From Chytridium lagenaria (Eukaryota > Chytridiomycota > Chytridiomycetes > Chytridiales > Chytridiaceae), in contig JAHLKC010000209.1 of the NCBI GenBank assembly GCA_025449115.1, forward strand, positions 1 through 48,137: a DNA stretch of 48,137 nt, written 5' to 3'. Positions within the stretch are counted from its first letter, which is position 1; each line of letters opens with the position of its first letter. The notes beneath the pieces are model-generated. The model saw nothing but the letters and a program-made list of their open reading frames with translations, was not told the origin of the DNA and searched no databases. A program made the translations under genes and the position numbers. Positions 35,811 through 46,716 of this stretch are shown here, piece by piece.

Positions 35811-35939
35811 AAAATTTCCTCACTCTCTTGAGCCCTCTCTCGCTCTCTCACTCCATTTCGAGCCCTCTCTCGCTCCCTCACTCCATTTCGAGCTCTCTCT
35901 CCCTCCTTCACTCCCTTCACTGTTCCCTTCTCCTTTACA

Positions 35940-36900
35940 ATGTCACACACACCAGAACTCCCTCAGCAAGTCTCCACCAGTGACATCGCCTCGGCCTTTG
36001 CAAGCCTTCAGCAGCAGATAGCCCAGCTCCAAGAACGCCTCAGCGCCTCAGAAGCCTTGGTCGCCGCGCTCGTCGCCTCTCACCAGAAGCCAGAGAACTT
36101 CCTGAATTCAAGATCACGTCACGCAAGCCACCATCCTTCTCTGGGGATCTTCGCAAGAAACCAGCTCACGAGGCCCAAGCAGCAATTGATGAATACCTCC
36201 ACCAAGCCGCTGAAGACGCCAGGCTGTACGGCTTCCTTGGAGATGATGAAGAACCTCAGTTCAAGAACCACAAGACCTACGTCGACTGGATCTCCACAGG
36301 CCTCTCAGGACTCGCCCTCACTCAGTGGAGAAGAATCTCTCCAGACGTCCGTCACCACATGGGCTGGAGAGAGTACTGTCAGTGGATTCGCGACTCCTTT
36401 GCCTCATCACTCACCCTTCAGCAAGCCATTGAATCCCTCGACAAGATAGAGCAAAAGGGTGCCGCCACTCTTTACTCTCAGCAGTTCAACGAGCTCGTCG
36501 CCGCCATTGAAGGATCAGGCATTGTCTACCCAGAAGTCATCCTCTGCTTCAAGTACCGCCGCGGACTCAAGGCCATCCTCAGGACCAATGAAGATCTTTT
36601 CGACATTCAAGACGACCTCCAGAGACTCCAGCGTGCTGCAGAGCGCCTGGATGACTTCCACTGGAGAGAAGGAAACCACCAACGCCGCAGCAACCAGAAT
36701 GATAACCGTCACAAACCACCGACCACAATTTTCGTTCCCAAAGGCAGAAAGCAACAGCACAACAACGTCCACTCCCATGGAAATGACAACACCACACAAC
36801 CGGTCCAAGTCACGATCAAGAAAAGCATCTACCGTGCAAATGCTGTTACTATGCTCTCACGAACATCGCTATGAGCAATGCAACGCCCAGAATCCGTCGA
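35940..36900 (+). CDS. Retrotransposon Gag (frameshifted)
   Basis: ATG at 35940 opens MSHTPELPQQVSTSDIASAF with a coiled-coil-like Q/L-rich segment (SLQQQIAQLQERLSASEALV). After a frame change near 36110 the capsid-like part continues (PPSFSGD, YVDWISTGLSG, QQFNELVAAIEGSGI, RGLKAILRTNEDLFD). A Cys/His cluster near 36835-36890 (CKCC... and HRYEQC) probably is a zinc knuckle but needs another frame change. It packages the element RNA into particles. Confidence 0.75.
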
Positions 36901-36989
36901 AACAATCAAGGTCAACACGCAAGTCTCGAACACAGCACCGACGTTGCAACAGTAAGAGCAATCTGCCTCTCAACCTGATCAAACACGGC

Positions 36990-39900
36990 GTTGCGCGCTC
37001 CTCGGGAGAGTCTTCACCACATCCGAGGTCGAGCGCCACACTTGACAAGAGTTCTGTGGAGCTCCTGTCAAGACGGTTCCATCCACACCCAAACCTCAAA
37101 CCTCATCAAACGTCGATCGCATCCTCAAGATCTACCACGTCGAAACAAGACCAAGAGTGACCTTCTCGTCATTCAAGCACCATCAACGGTCGGCACGCCA
37201 AAGTTCTCATAGATGGAGGAGCCACTCACTCCTTTGTCAAGGACTCTCTCGCCTTCGCCATCAGCAAACCATCCAACCAAGAAGTTTTCGACATCAAGCT
37301 CGCCGCTTCAACACCAAGAGCAGTCAAAGGACGCCTCTTTCGCGACCTGGAACTCAACATTGACCTCTACGTCACCAAGCAAGAATTCATCTCTGCACCA
37401 ATCGTGTACGACGTCATCCTAGGCAAGGATTGGTTGACACGGGTCAACCCAAGGATAGACTGGACCACCAACACAGTCACCTTCAGCAACAACCGCTGGA
37501 TCTGTAGAGAACAGATTCCCGTCACTGTGGAACACATTTCGGCAAAGACATTCAAGCGCCTCGCAAGGTTCCCCAACATCAGACTTGGACTCATCCACCT
37601 CAAGGACATCCTCTCGGACAGCTTAGCCTCAAGCAACTCAGCACCTTCCTGCAATTCAGCTTCCTCTGGCCATCAAGTCCCCACTCATGTCCCTGCGCAC
37701 GCTCCGGTTTTGAAGACCACCGCTGACGCCAACGAGAAAGACGCAAGAATCCTGGCTTCGCTTCCTGACAACATCAAGAACATGGTCAAGCAATACCCTG
37801 CAGTATTCTCAGAGTACAAGGGAATCCCGCCTTCAAGACCATCAGACCACCGCATCGACCTTGAAGATCCTTCCGCCAAGCCACCACATAGGCCAATCTA
37901 CCCTCTCTCGGAAGAAGAACTCCAGACCCTCAAGAAAGAACTTGAATTCCTCCTGGAAAACGGTCGCATCAAGCCTTCGGTCTCAGCATACGGCGCTCCA
38001 ATCTTCTACATCGCCCAAGCAGGCAAGCTCAGACTCGTGATCGACTACCGCGCCCTCAACAAGAACACAGTTCAAGAACCGCACGGCTCTCCCCAACATC
38101 ACGGAAATCCTCGATAGGTTACGCAAGGCCAAGTTCTTCTCCAACTTGACCTGGCATCCGGTTACCACCAGATCCGCATTCGCCCAGAAGATACCGACAA
38201 AACCGCCTTCAGAACGAAATACGGCCATTTTGAATGGGTCGTCATGCCCTTTGGTCTCGCAAACGCCCCAGCCACGTTCCAGTCCATGGTCAACAGCATC
38301 TTTCACGACTATGTTGATGAGTTTCTCATCGCATACATGGACGACATTCTCATCTTCTCAGAAACCGCCGAAGAACATGAAGAACACCTCCGCAAGGTTT
38401 GGCTCGACTTCAAGAACAGCAGCTTCATTGTCGCCTTCACAAGTGTTCATTTTTCGCCTCTCAAGTCGAGTATCTCGGTTTTCACGTCGCCAACGGACAC
38501 CTGGAAGTTTTACCGTCAAGAACCCAAGCCATTCAAGATTTCGAAACGCCCAAGTCTTGGACAGAACTCCGCTCCTTCATAGGTCTCGCCAACACCATTC
38601 ACCGGTTCATAGCCCATCACGCAAGCCTGCTCGCGCCTCTCACTGATCTCCTTCGTGGCGCCGGCAACAAGAAACATCCTGCCCCTTTCAAGTGGACACC
38701 TGAAAATCAAGCCGCCTTCGAGAAAGTCAAGCAAGCCCTCGTCTCACCTCAAGTACTCAGTCTTTTCGACCCCTCCAAGCCGGTTCACCTCTACACAGAC
38801 TGGTCAGAATCCGCCGTTGGAAGTTACGTCGCTCAGCCAGACGAGAATAATCATGAAGCACCAATCGCCTACGCCTCAAGAAAGTGCAACAGCAGCGAAC
38901 GCAAGTACCACCCCTACCTCGGTGAAATCCTTGCCCTCGTGGAAGCCTTCCGCACGCATCGGCATTACCTAATCGGCAGACAAGTCAAAGTCTTCACGGA
39001 CCACAGGTCTCTTCAGTACATCCTGGACCAGCCCAAGCTCCGCCCTGTGCACCACCGCTGGCTCGCAGATCTCCTCGCCCAAGATTTCGTCATTGAGTGG
39101 ACTCCAGGCAACTGGAACACTATCGCCGACGCTCTTTCGCGACCGCCCTCACTCCAAGATGCAGCAACAGACCCTCACATCAGCCTCAACGCCATCACCA
39201 CCATCACCAACGACATCCTGGACGCCATCAAAGAAGCCTTACCAGAAGATCCCGAATTCAAGGAACTTGAACAGTACTTGGACGACACCATCACCCCAAA
39301 AGAAAACTTCAATCCTCCGCCGGTACCCAAGGAACGTCGCACTCAGATCAAACCGTTACCTTCTCAGTGGAGGACTACTGTACTACAAAGCCGCCAACCC
39401 AGTACCGCCTCTTTGTCCCTGCCGCCATTCGCCAAAGACTCCTCAATCTCGCCCATGACGACGGACCAAGTATTCACGGCAACTGGGAACGCACAGCAGA
39501 AAAACTTACTCGACACTACCACTGGCCAAATATCCACAAAGACGTCGCCAAGCATGTACGCCGCTGTGACTCGTGTCAACGCAACAAGATTGCTCGTCGC
39601 CTTCCATACGGTCTTCTCGAGCCTCACCAAGTCCCTGAGAACCGCTGGGAAACCATCTCAATGGATTTCATGGGTCCCTTACCGACAACACTCAACACGG
39701 GTTTTGACACCATCATGGTCATTGTGGATTCGGCAACGAAAAGAGTTCACATTCAGCCAACCCTCAACACCGCCACCGCCGGAGACATCGCCGACATCTT
39801 TGAGAAAGTCATCTGGAGATACCACGGCCTTCCCAAGACAATCATCAGCGACCGCGACTCACGCTTTATCAGCTTCTTCTGGAAAGCCCTCATGAAGTCT

Positions 39901-40710
39901 CTACGCGTCAAGCAAATCATCTCTTCATCCTACCACCCTCAGACTGACGGCCAGACAGAGAACAAGAATCAGTGGATCATCGCCGCCCTTCGGGAATACG
40001 TTCACTTCTACCAAAACAACTGGGACAAGTACCTTCACATCGTCGAGCACGCCATCAACGACACCGTTAACTCGTCAACAGGCTACACACCTTTTATGCT
40101 GGACACTGGTCGCAATCCTACCTCACTCTTGGACCTTTCACTCAATGTTCAAGACCAACTGAGCATTCGTGACCTTCAAGCCTTGTACAAAACCGCCAAA
40201 CTCGCCATCCAGCAAGCCCAAGATCGCCAAGCCACTACAGCCAACAAGAAACGCCTTGAAGACCCCTTCAAAGTTGGTGATCTGGTCCTCCTCTCAGCAA
40301 AAGACGTCTTACCACCAAACGCCCAAGGACGCCCTTCTGCCAAACTCGGCCCTATCTACACTGGTCCCTACGTCATAGAAGAAAAACTTGGTACTTCCTA
40401 CCGCCTTGCCATCCCTGAATCATGGCGCGTTCACCCAGTCTTCCACCCAGAAAAACTTCGACCATACTACTGGGACTTCGACGGCCCTCATCCTCTGTCC
40501 TCCCTGCCACAGTCTGAACGACGCGTCGAAAAACTACTTGCCCTTCGCACCCTCAAAGGTCAGCGTCAAGCCCTCGTCAAATGGCTCAATCACTCGCCGA
40601 TCTACAATACCTGGCTTCCCTTTGATGCTGAACTTCGTGCACGCGTCAAAGCTGATCGAGAATTCTTGGAAAAAGACGTTGTTATCCCTGCAAACTTTGA
40701 AGATCTTTAA
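36990..40710 (+). CDS. Retrotransposon Pol: protease, reverse transcriptase, RNase H, integrase (frameshifted)
   Basis: The protease carries VLIDGGATHSFV near 37205, with DGG in place of the common DSG. Reverse transcriptase shows GAPIFYIAQAGKLRLVIDYR, LDLASGYHQIRI, MPFGLANAPATFQ and the catalytic YMDDILIF (about 38334-38357). RNase H begins VHLYTDWSESAVGSYV, with FTDHRSLQYIL and ALSRPPSL. Integrase has the H..H..CDSC zinc region and DDE residues in SMDFMGPLP, IISDRDSRF and GQTENKN, then GPYVIEEKLG and a chromodomain-like end. It ends at TAA 40708-40710. Frame changes lie near 38090, 38396 and 39365; otherwise two stretches of 450-500 codons stay open. The start is uncertain because the gag-pol junction is disrupted. 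Confidence 0.9.
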
Positions 40711-40807
40711 CACTTTTATTTCTTCTTTTACATGTATTTCTTTAACTTCTCTTTCCTTCTTCTTTTGAAATTCCTTGCATCATCGCCTTCACTTCGCTTA
40801 GGCTCTT

Positions 40808-40816
40808 GTAGGGGGG
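40808..40816 (+). other. Polypurine tract
   Basis: GTAGGGGGG directly abuts the 3' LTR (TGTGACGG), the expected site of plus-strand priming. Confidence 0.6.
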
Positions 40817-41281
40817 TGTGACGGAATTTCCCTAATATCTCTTGTATTACTTCAATGTTTCTTGTATTACCTTCCTTATTGTATTTTTCCACTTCGTTTA
40901 TTTTTCCGCAAGTTGCCGCGCTTAGCCCCAACTTTGCCAACTTTATTCGAAGTTCTTTTATTTTCTCTACCATTCTTAGCTAAAACTCGAACTTTCCTTT
41001 TCATTCTAAATGTTTCTTTTCTTCGAAATTCTTCTTTATTTGTTCTAAAAGCTTCTTAAACTTTCTTTAACTTTCAACTCTATTTTTCGTGTTTTCGCCT
41101 ATAAAAGGCTAGCTTCTCTCTTTGACTTCTTCAACATCTACTTCTTCATCAACATTTCTACTTTGAACAGCTTCTTCTTCTTAAATAAAAACCCTTCAAA
41201 ACTCTCATCTCTCCTTTCAAATATTCCTTCAATATTTCCCCTTTGACGAACCTTCGCCCTAGCTAGGCTCGTTCCGTCACA
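40817..41281 (+). repeat. 3' LTR
   Basis: Starts TGTGACGGAATTTCC and ends CGTTCCGTCACA, and aligns along its length to the 5' LTR with scattered substitutions and indels. Confidence 0.95.
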
Positions 41282-41736
41282 AAATTTTCGAAAAAATATT
41301 TTATATATACCAAAAATTTTATAGGTAATATAGTGAGTCTTGATTGGCTGAAAAGTGTCGGAGGTTTAATCCTTGAAGAGTTTATCGATAAAGTGAATCT
41401 GCCATTTGAACAACTTATGTAGCCCATCGACCTGCTAAATTGTACGGTCGTCTCGAGTTTCCATTAAAAAACCTCTAGTTGAACGATGATAAATATTTGA
41501 AAGCAAGTCAAACATAATTCTTTCTAAGTAAACTATGTCCGTCTTAGCAAAATAATGAGTTTTGAAGCTTTCACACAGGATCAGGCCATCCAAAAATTGT
41601 CCAGCATACGTTTACTGTTAGCGCTTAGTATTTATCTCATTCCGACGATGCCCATCCCTTTGACAACACGTGCAATGGAGCTTGGAGAGATTTTAAATTA
41701 AGACAATCCCAACTTCATTCCTTTCCTCCACCGACA
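41282..41736. other. Right flank of the retrotransposon / 5' flank of the peroxidase gene
   Basis: 455 bases, AT-rich at the left, with an ATTGG element near 41342. The 3' LTR promoter points toward the peroxidase gene. No gene here. Confidence 0.45.
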
Positions 41737-42642
41737 ATGCATCGACCACTCACCCTCCTCGCATTCTCAAGCCTGCTCATCTCCCTTCCCTTCACAGAAG
41801 CCTTTCCTCGCTCAAAGGTCACCGATGGCGTCTTTGACTCATGGGAACCAAGCCATTACAACAACATGGCTCCATGCCCATTGTCAACAGCTTTGTCAAC
41901 CATGGCATCCTTCCACGAGTTGGCATGACGAGTGAGAATCTCTGGTACGCTATGAAGGATGTCATGATGTTGGACTCTACGTCGACTAAGGTGTTTGTGG
42001 ATCAAGCTCTGGGAGTGGGGTATACGGACGACGAAGGAGTGAAGAAGGTGGATGTTGTTCAGTTGACGCCACATAATGTTCTCGAGCATGATGCATCGAT
42101 GACAAGGGATGATGACGCTCTCGGAGATCCCATTCATGTTAACTTGACGATGTGTGAGTAATTGTTTTATTAAATAACATTTTTTATCATTGCATTTGCT
42201 GTATCCTACGCCCTCGACTGACTGTATTCTCTAAATTTATAGACGGTCAACTTCGTTCTCTCAGTGAAGACAAGAAATACATTAACCTTGAGAATTTAAT
42301 CCAATTCCGGATCCTTCGCGAAGACGATTCGCGCGCACGCAACCCAAACTTTACCTACTCAACCGGTCAACGTTTCACCGCAAACGGAGAAGCAGCCCTT
42401 CTCTTCCTCATTCTTCGCGAAGACCCCAAGCTACCTGCAAGAGACCAAAACAGCCCGGTATCCCGTTGAAATGGTTGGATTCTCTTATAACGGAGGAAAA
42501 GTTCCCTGCTCATCTTGGTTGGAACCCGAGACCCGTTGGGTTTTTTGAGATGATTAGTTTGTTGAATTACATCAGATCCAGGACGTATCGTGGATTCTCA
42601 GAGTTTTACGTGCAAGAAGAGAGAGAGAATTATGTGCTGTGA
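41737..42642 (+). CDS. Secreted heme-thiolate peroxidase (chloroperoxidase/peroxygenase family)
   Basis: The family uses a Cys-ligated heme for peroxide-driven halogenation or oxygenation outside the cell. A signal peptide (LLAFSSLLISLPFTEAFP) precedes MAPCP, whose Cys is the expected proximal heme ligand. A one-base frame change directly after this, near 41878, links to VNSFVNHGILPR, the continuation of the PCP...N..NHG..PR signature. The acid-base motif LEHDASMTRDD (EHD plus the family's S..R) is intact. The intron 42154-42242 has a GTGAGT donor and TAG acceptor. Exon 2 has NGEAALLFLIL and, after another frame change near 42460, IPLKWLDSLITEEKFPAHLG, a typical C-terminal block. It ends at TGA 42642. 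About 270 residues, the short-peroxygenase size range. It faces the F-box gene tail to tail. Confidence 0.82.
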
Positions 42643-42900
42643 TGCTTTAGGCTATTTACTTCCTTCATTTTTCACTGTCTTTTATTTTCTGGATTGCTAT
42701 GCTTCCCTGGTACTGTTCTCGCCCCAGCAAATCTGTATTGTGCATGTGTGTAAATATATTATTTTTTTTCTTGAAAAAGTCGAGTAAGCAACGAAAGTTG
42801 TCCTGGCATCTCTATAAAAAGGAAGCGGTCATATTTTCAAAATAAGCGCTTGCATTATCTGCATCAGAAAGAGACTTCCTTCCTTCAAAAAAGGCCATAA

Positions 42901-44307
42901 TTAAGTCTGTTTAGGACATATCCACCACATAAACATCCCCCCACCCCAACTTCCCGACATCCCAAATTCATTCAAAAATCCCTCATAAATCCATTCATGT
43001 CCAGGATACCTCTTCACCAATTTAAATTGCCCAGTATCCTCCCGAACCCAACCCCCAAGCTCATACCGATCAACACCATCCGTTCCCTCCCCAACAATAC
43101 TCCTGCTGCTAGACCAGCCTTTCGGTGACTGTATAAGGTGGTGATCTCCAAATCGAAGGGCAAACGTCATTTTCGGATCAAGGCTCCCTGCTGCCATGTA
43201 GTAACCCTCCCAGTTTCCTTCAAGATGAAGTAAGGCGTCGCGAGCTAGGGTATTTAAATTGATGGGTTGTACGAGTGGAGGTGATGGAGTGTAGTTTAGG
43301 ATGACGCGAGGAAGACCAAATGTGGAGAGGAAGAAACTAATGCGGTAGGTATCGGTGATGGTGATGGAGTGGCTGAGGAATGTCAGCCTGTTGTACTGCT
43401 CATTTTCATTCTGAAGGCTGTTTTGGTAAAACCGGGAGTGATAGCGTTGATAAGTAGAGGTTGTGAATTACGGAAAGCGAAAACAAGCAGGGATGAAGAA
43501 AATAGAAGACGGAGGAGGAACACAACTAACGTGCAGTAACGAAAGGAAGAATGGAGTAATATTAAGATAAAATAGACGCCTTACAATAATTCCGATTCCA
43601 TAACAACATCTAGCAATGGGACACGTACAGGGCCTGTAAGGTAGATTGGGGCATGAGACTAGGCATGCAGTGAGCTTGACTTACGTGGAGACAGACCCGC
43701 AACGAATCTTTGTACATGTGATAGAATTCTCATCAAATCTACAGCCTTAGGCCACTGCTCAAACCCTCCCCCCAGAATCGCACGAACAGAAATCAGAAAC
43801 CGAGCAACGTCTCCATGCTTAATCATAAGTATCATGTTCTTATCAACTATAGTACAATGAGTCCAAGAAAGGTTTTTGACGAAACCAGTTACCGTCCTCA
43901 AGAACAAGTTGATGGACCACGTCTAGATATTCCTCCACCATTCCCATTTGCTCAACTTCCAGTGGTCCCATTTTAGGCAGCGTCATCGAATCCGGTATTT
44001 TAATTGCCATCATCCTTTTTTTCAGAATCTCTCTTAGATCACGAGCTGCAGAGGATATGGGGGTCAATACAGGATCAAACCTTTTCGCTATTAGCACTCA
44101 ATGCTATGGGTAAACTCACTTTTGCCTCATCAAGCTTCCCCAAACCTCTGGACTGTCCATTCCTGCTCGATACAGGAGAGAGCAGGTTCGCATAGAGTTG
44201 AAGAGATCTGCGCCATCGTTGAGGGATACCCAGGTGAGGATGCTTTCGATGATTTCTGAGGCAAGGTCGATGAGTTGTGGCATGACAAACAAACGTGTGT
44301 TGCACAT
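42901..44307 (-). CDS. F-box protein with C-terminal beta-rich fungal domain
   Basis: It probably serves as an SCF ubiquitin-ligase adaptor. The N-terminal F-box reads LIDLASEIIESILTWVSLND and then YRAGMDSPEVWGSLM, with a GTGAGT donor after MRQK. Exon 2 (about 44090-43888) continues LIAKRFDPVLTPISSAARDL. The next (about 43848-43686) has MIKHGDVARFLISVRAILGG. The last exons end with WEGYYMAAGSLDPKM, DRYELGGWVREDTGQ, RYPGHEWIYEGFLNEFG and SGSWGGGMFMWWICPKQT. This G-x-G-W-G, W-x-Y-x-G pattern recurs at the C-terminus of many fungal F-box proteins, but I know no assigned function. The start could be 44307 or the second Met at 44283. Exons between 43660 and 43200 are tentative. Confidence 0.65.
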
Positions 44308-44714
44308 TTACGATATGTACCAAGCAATAACTGATTATTGAGGATTTTACAGGTAGAGGGAGTTCGAGCAATAACGTCCAAACAAAATGGAGGTTACGTG
44401 ATGGATGAAAACAGAGGGATGAAAAGAGGGTCTGAAAGGAGCATAAGAAAAAGATTAAATAACAAATAATAATAATAAAATAATAAACGACTACTCAGGC
44501 AGCACGACGAAAACAAGTTCAGTAAAGCTTGTGCAGTGATTGCAAAGCAAAGAGAAAGTTAGTTCAAGACCAAAACACTCAAGGAGGACTAAAAAAAAGA
44601 AAGAAAAAGCACAAGCTATTTCCATATGGCAGAACAATTTCTCCTGATCTCCCAATACACAATATAGCCACCATCGCTCAACTTGCGCGCTTAAAACTCA
44701 GCAGACACACGAGC
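44308..44714. other. Spacer between two minus-strand genes
   Basis: About 400 bases with an AATAAT-rich stretch near 44460-44490. Holds the F-box gene's 5' flank and the 3' flank of the RhoGAP-like gene. Nothing else seen. Confidence 0.45.
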
Positions 44715-45846
44715 TTACTCCTCATCAAAGAATTCAAAGTTCATCACAATAACGCCCCAAACCACATTCCACTTCTCAAACTTCTTCGCCCTCAACTCTG
44801 CCCATCGCTTCGCATCACTGAAAACGATCGGATCAATCGTCTCAATAACACCGTTCAAGTCGTTGACACCAAACACAACCGAAAGAAACCTTGATTCCAC
44901 TTGATCCTTTTCAATAACATATCGTCCAACGGCTACAATCTTTTTCAGGATCTCGTATCGATCGGGTGATGAACGCAGGATGGAACGGATGAGGGAGCGA
45001 CCGGATTCAGGAAGATGGAGGAAACCAGGTTCTAATTTTAGGTGTGTTAGTGTACGGTTGATGAAAATGGAAAAAAAAAATAGAATACCTTCACCGTCTT
45101 CAAACAGGGTGGAAATAATATTGCACAACGGATTAAGAAGAAGCCCGCCGTCAACCTTTTGCAAGAGCCGCTTCAGGTACGCGCCAACAAGGTGTCCATG
45201 GAGGGGACCGTTATAATCTTCCTTAAACTTGGCGATGCCGACTTGTTGAATACGGAGCATGTCGGCATCGCACGGAGGTCTCCTCAACCACTCCTTGGGG
45301 CCTTCTCCTCCTGCATACAACAATAAAAAGGAAATTAAATTTGGCCGATTGAAGAGACTTGACAAAATAAGATAGTTTTATGGCATACCAATCCCGATAA
45401 GTTCGCCGCTGATGAAAAGGTCGCAGCAGATATGAATTTCCTCAATAAGTTCCTTCGAAATAGATCCCGGCAAAATCGTCAACCCCTTTGCCAACCCTTG
45501 AAAGGCACGAGAGCTCTCCAGCTTCGGGATAAAAGGAGACCTATACGCCATCATAAGTAACGACTCAGATAAAAGAGATGGTCAAAAAACTCACTTTTGC
45601 AGTTCACAGAGAAAGTCAGCGACACCACCCTGAGATTCCTCGATGGCCTTTTCCAAACTGAACGTCTCGCAAAGCGAAGACTGAGCGCTGTAGAATCCAG
45701 CAGGAGGCTTGTATGGGGCGGGTTTCATTTGCGTCGGTTTCTAGTTGTAGGAGAACCTGAGTTAAGACTAGACTGACGAAGAAGGCAGTAGTCCTTACCT
45801 TTGCAAACCAGTTGCGGCAGCGTTGGAACCATGATTTCGGAGTCAT
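44715..45846 (-). CDS. RhoGAP-like protein
   Basis: The family speeds GTP hydrolysis on Rho-type GTPases that organise actin and polarity. Exon 1 (45846-45800) is MTPKSWFQRCRNWFAK with a GTAAGG donor. Exon 2 holds YKPPAGFYSAQSSLCETFSL. Exon 3 (about 45541-45394) holds SPFIPKLESSRAFQG and the helical SISKELIEEIHICCDLFISG. Then come EWLRRPP, the helix HLVGAYLKRLLQKVDGGLLL and LPESGRSLIRSIL, which follow the RhoGAP pattern of 'R finger ... h.va.llK.fLr.lp.PLl ... LP..n...l'. It ends MNFEFFDEE at 44715. About 310 residues with no other domain. The Arg-finger loop is shorter than usual (no GIFR), so catalytic activity is open. The call rests on pattern resemblance only. Confidence 0.5.
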
Positions 45847-46716
45847 GTTGTCAAAGTTGGAAGCCAAGGGTTAAAGTAGCGAGAGCACTTTTTGGAGACA
45901 GAGATTTGATGTGTCGAAAGATGCGAAGTAGGACTTCCTGCTTGAAGCTTCAAAAGTTACAGTGATGATTCCTCGCAAGAAGGATGGAGGTCAAGTAGAG
46001 AATTGTGAGGGAAAGAAATGACAGAATCCTTGAAGCTGCAAGAGTTGTTTGACTCAATATTAGCGATGTACGAATCCATGTTCCAACGCAAATCTACGAA
46101 ACAAGATTGACACACAAGTTGCCTAAGCCGCCATAAGACAAAGGGACCGATGCTCATCCTTAACAAAGGAATACGTTTTCCAATAAGATACGAGATGGAT
46201 GATGCGCTGTGGTCATTGATAGCGATGCCACAAGTCCTTCGCTCGACCATCCATGCGGCTCTGCATTGCATCAAGAATGAATGATTATAATGCACCAGCA
46301 TCCTTTGATGATGTAGCTGCTCCGGCTCATATAGTTGTTACTGCTGTCGTTTTCCCAGCGTCTTCTCCTTCAATCGCTTATTTTTTCTATCGTGCATTGT
46401 TGTTCAACATCACCACTACGTCACATCATCACCTCGCATCAGCGAAAAGCTTCAGCATGAAATCAGCGGAGGCTTTTTCTAAGTTTCTTGAGCGCTGATT
46501 TGCGGGGGTGTTATGTCGCCACGCCCCGACATGTGAATATTTGTTGGTCTCGATCTGGCACTCGATCCTTCGTACACTGCGGAGGAAAATCGCTGCATAT
46601 GTCACTTCGTAAAAAGGCCGTAGAGTGCTCTTCGGATCAGCTCGTTCTACTTTTTCTTCTTTCGCTTTTAAAACTAGTTACAAACCTCGCGTACCGACTC
46701 CTCTCACCTTCGCTCT
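45847..46716. other. Divergent intergenic region with one possible short ORF
   Basis: It lies between the divergent RhoGAP-like and oxidoreductase genes. A 30-codon frame near 46019-46108 (+) reads MTESLKLQELFDSILAMYES and is amphipathic, but nothing else supports it. Other open frames here carry no motif. Confidence 0.3.

Larger units (their letters stand above)
35318..41281 (+). mobile_element. Ty3/gypsy LTR retrotransposon, chromovirus-like, both LTRs present
   Basis: Two LTRs of 479 and 465 bp flank gag and pol in the order protease, reverse transcriptase, RNase H, integrase, which is the Ty3/gypsy order. The integrase C-terminus carries VKWLNHSPIYNTW, which resembles a chromodomain end, so I infer a chromovirus. 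A TGG-starting primer site follows the 5' LTR and a G-run lies before the 3' LTR. The five bases on each side (TAAGA and AAATT) do not match, so no target-site duplication is seen. At least five frame changes break gag and pol. LTRs differ at roughly one site in ten to twelve over the first 200 bases I compared. Confidence 0.93.

Noticed and set aside
34925..41500. Possible outer element into which the gypsy copy inserted (both flanks have TGATTGG followed by similar bases)
   Set aside because: The similarity is short and could be a chance CCAAT-type motif; no longer match or inverted ends were found.
45957..46301. 114-codon minus-strand frame in the divergent promoter region
   Set aside because: No motif, no homologue recognised and no splice logic; it overlaps an equally weak plus-strand short ORF.
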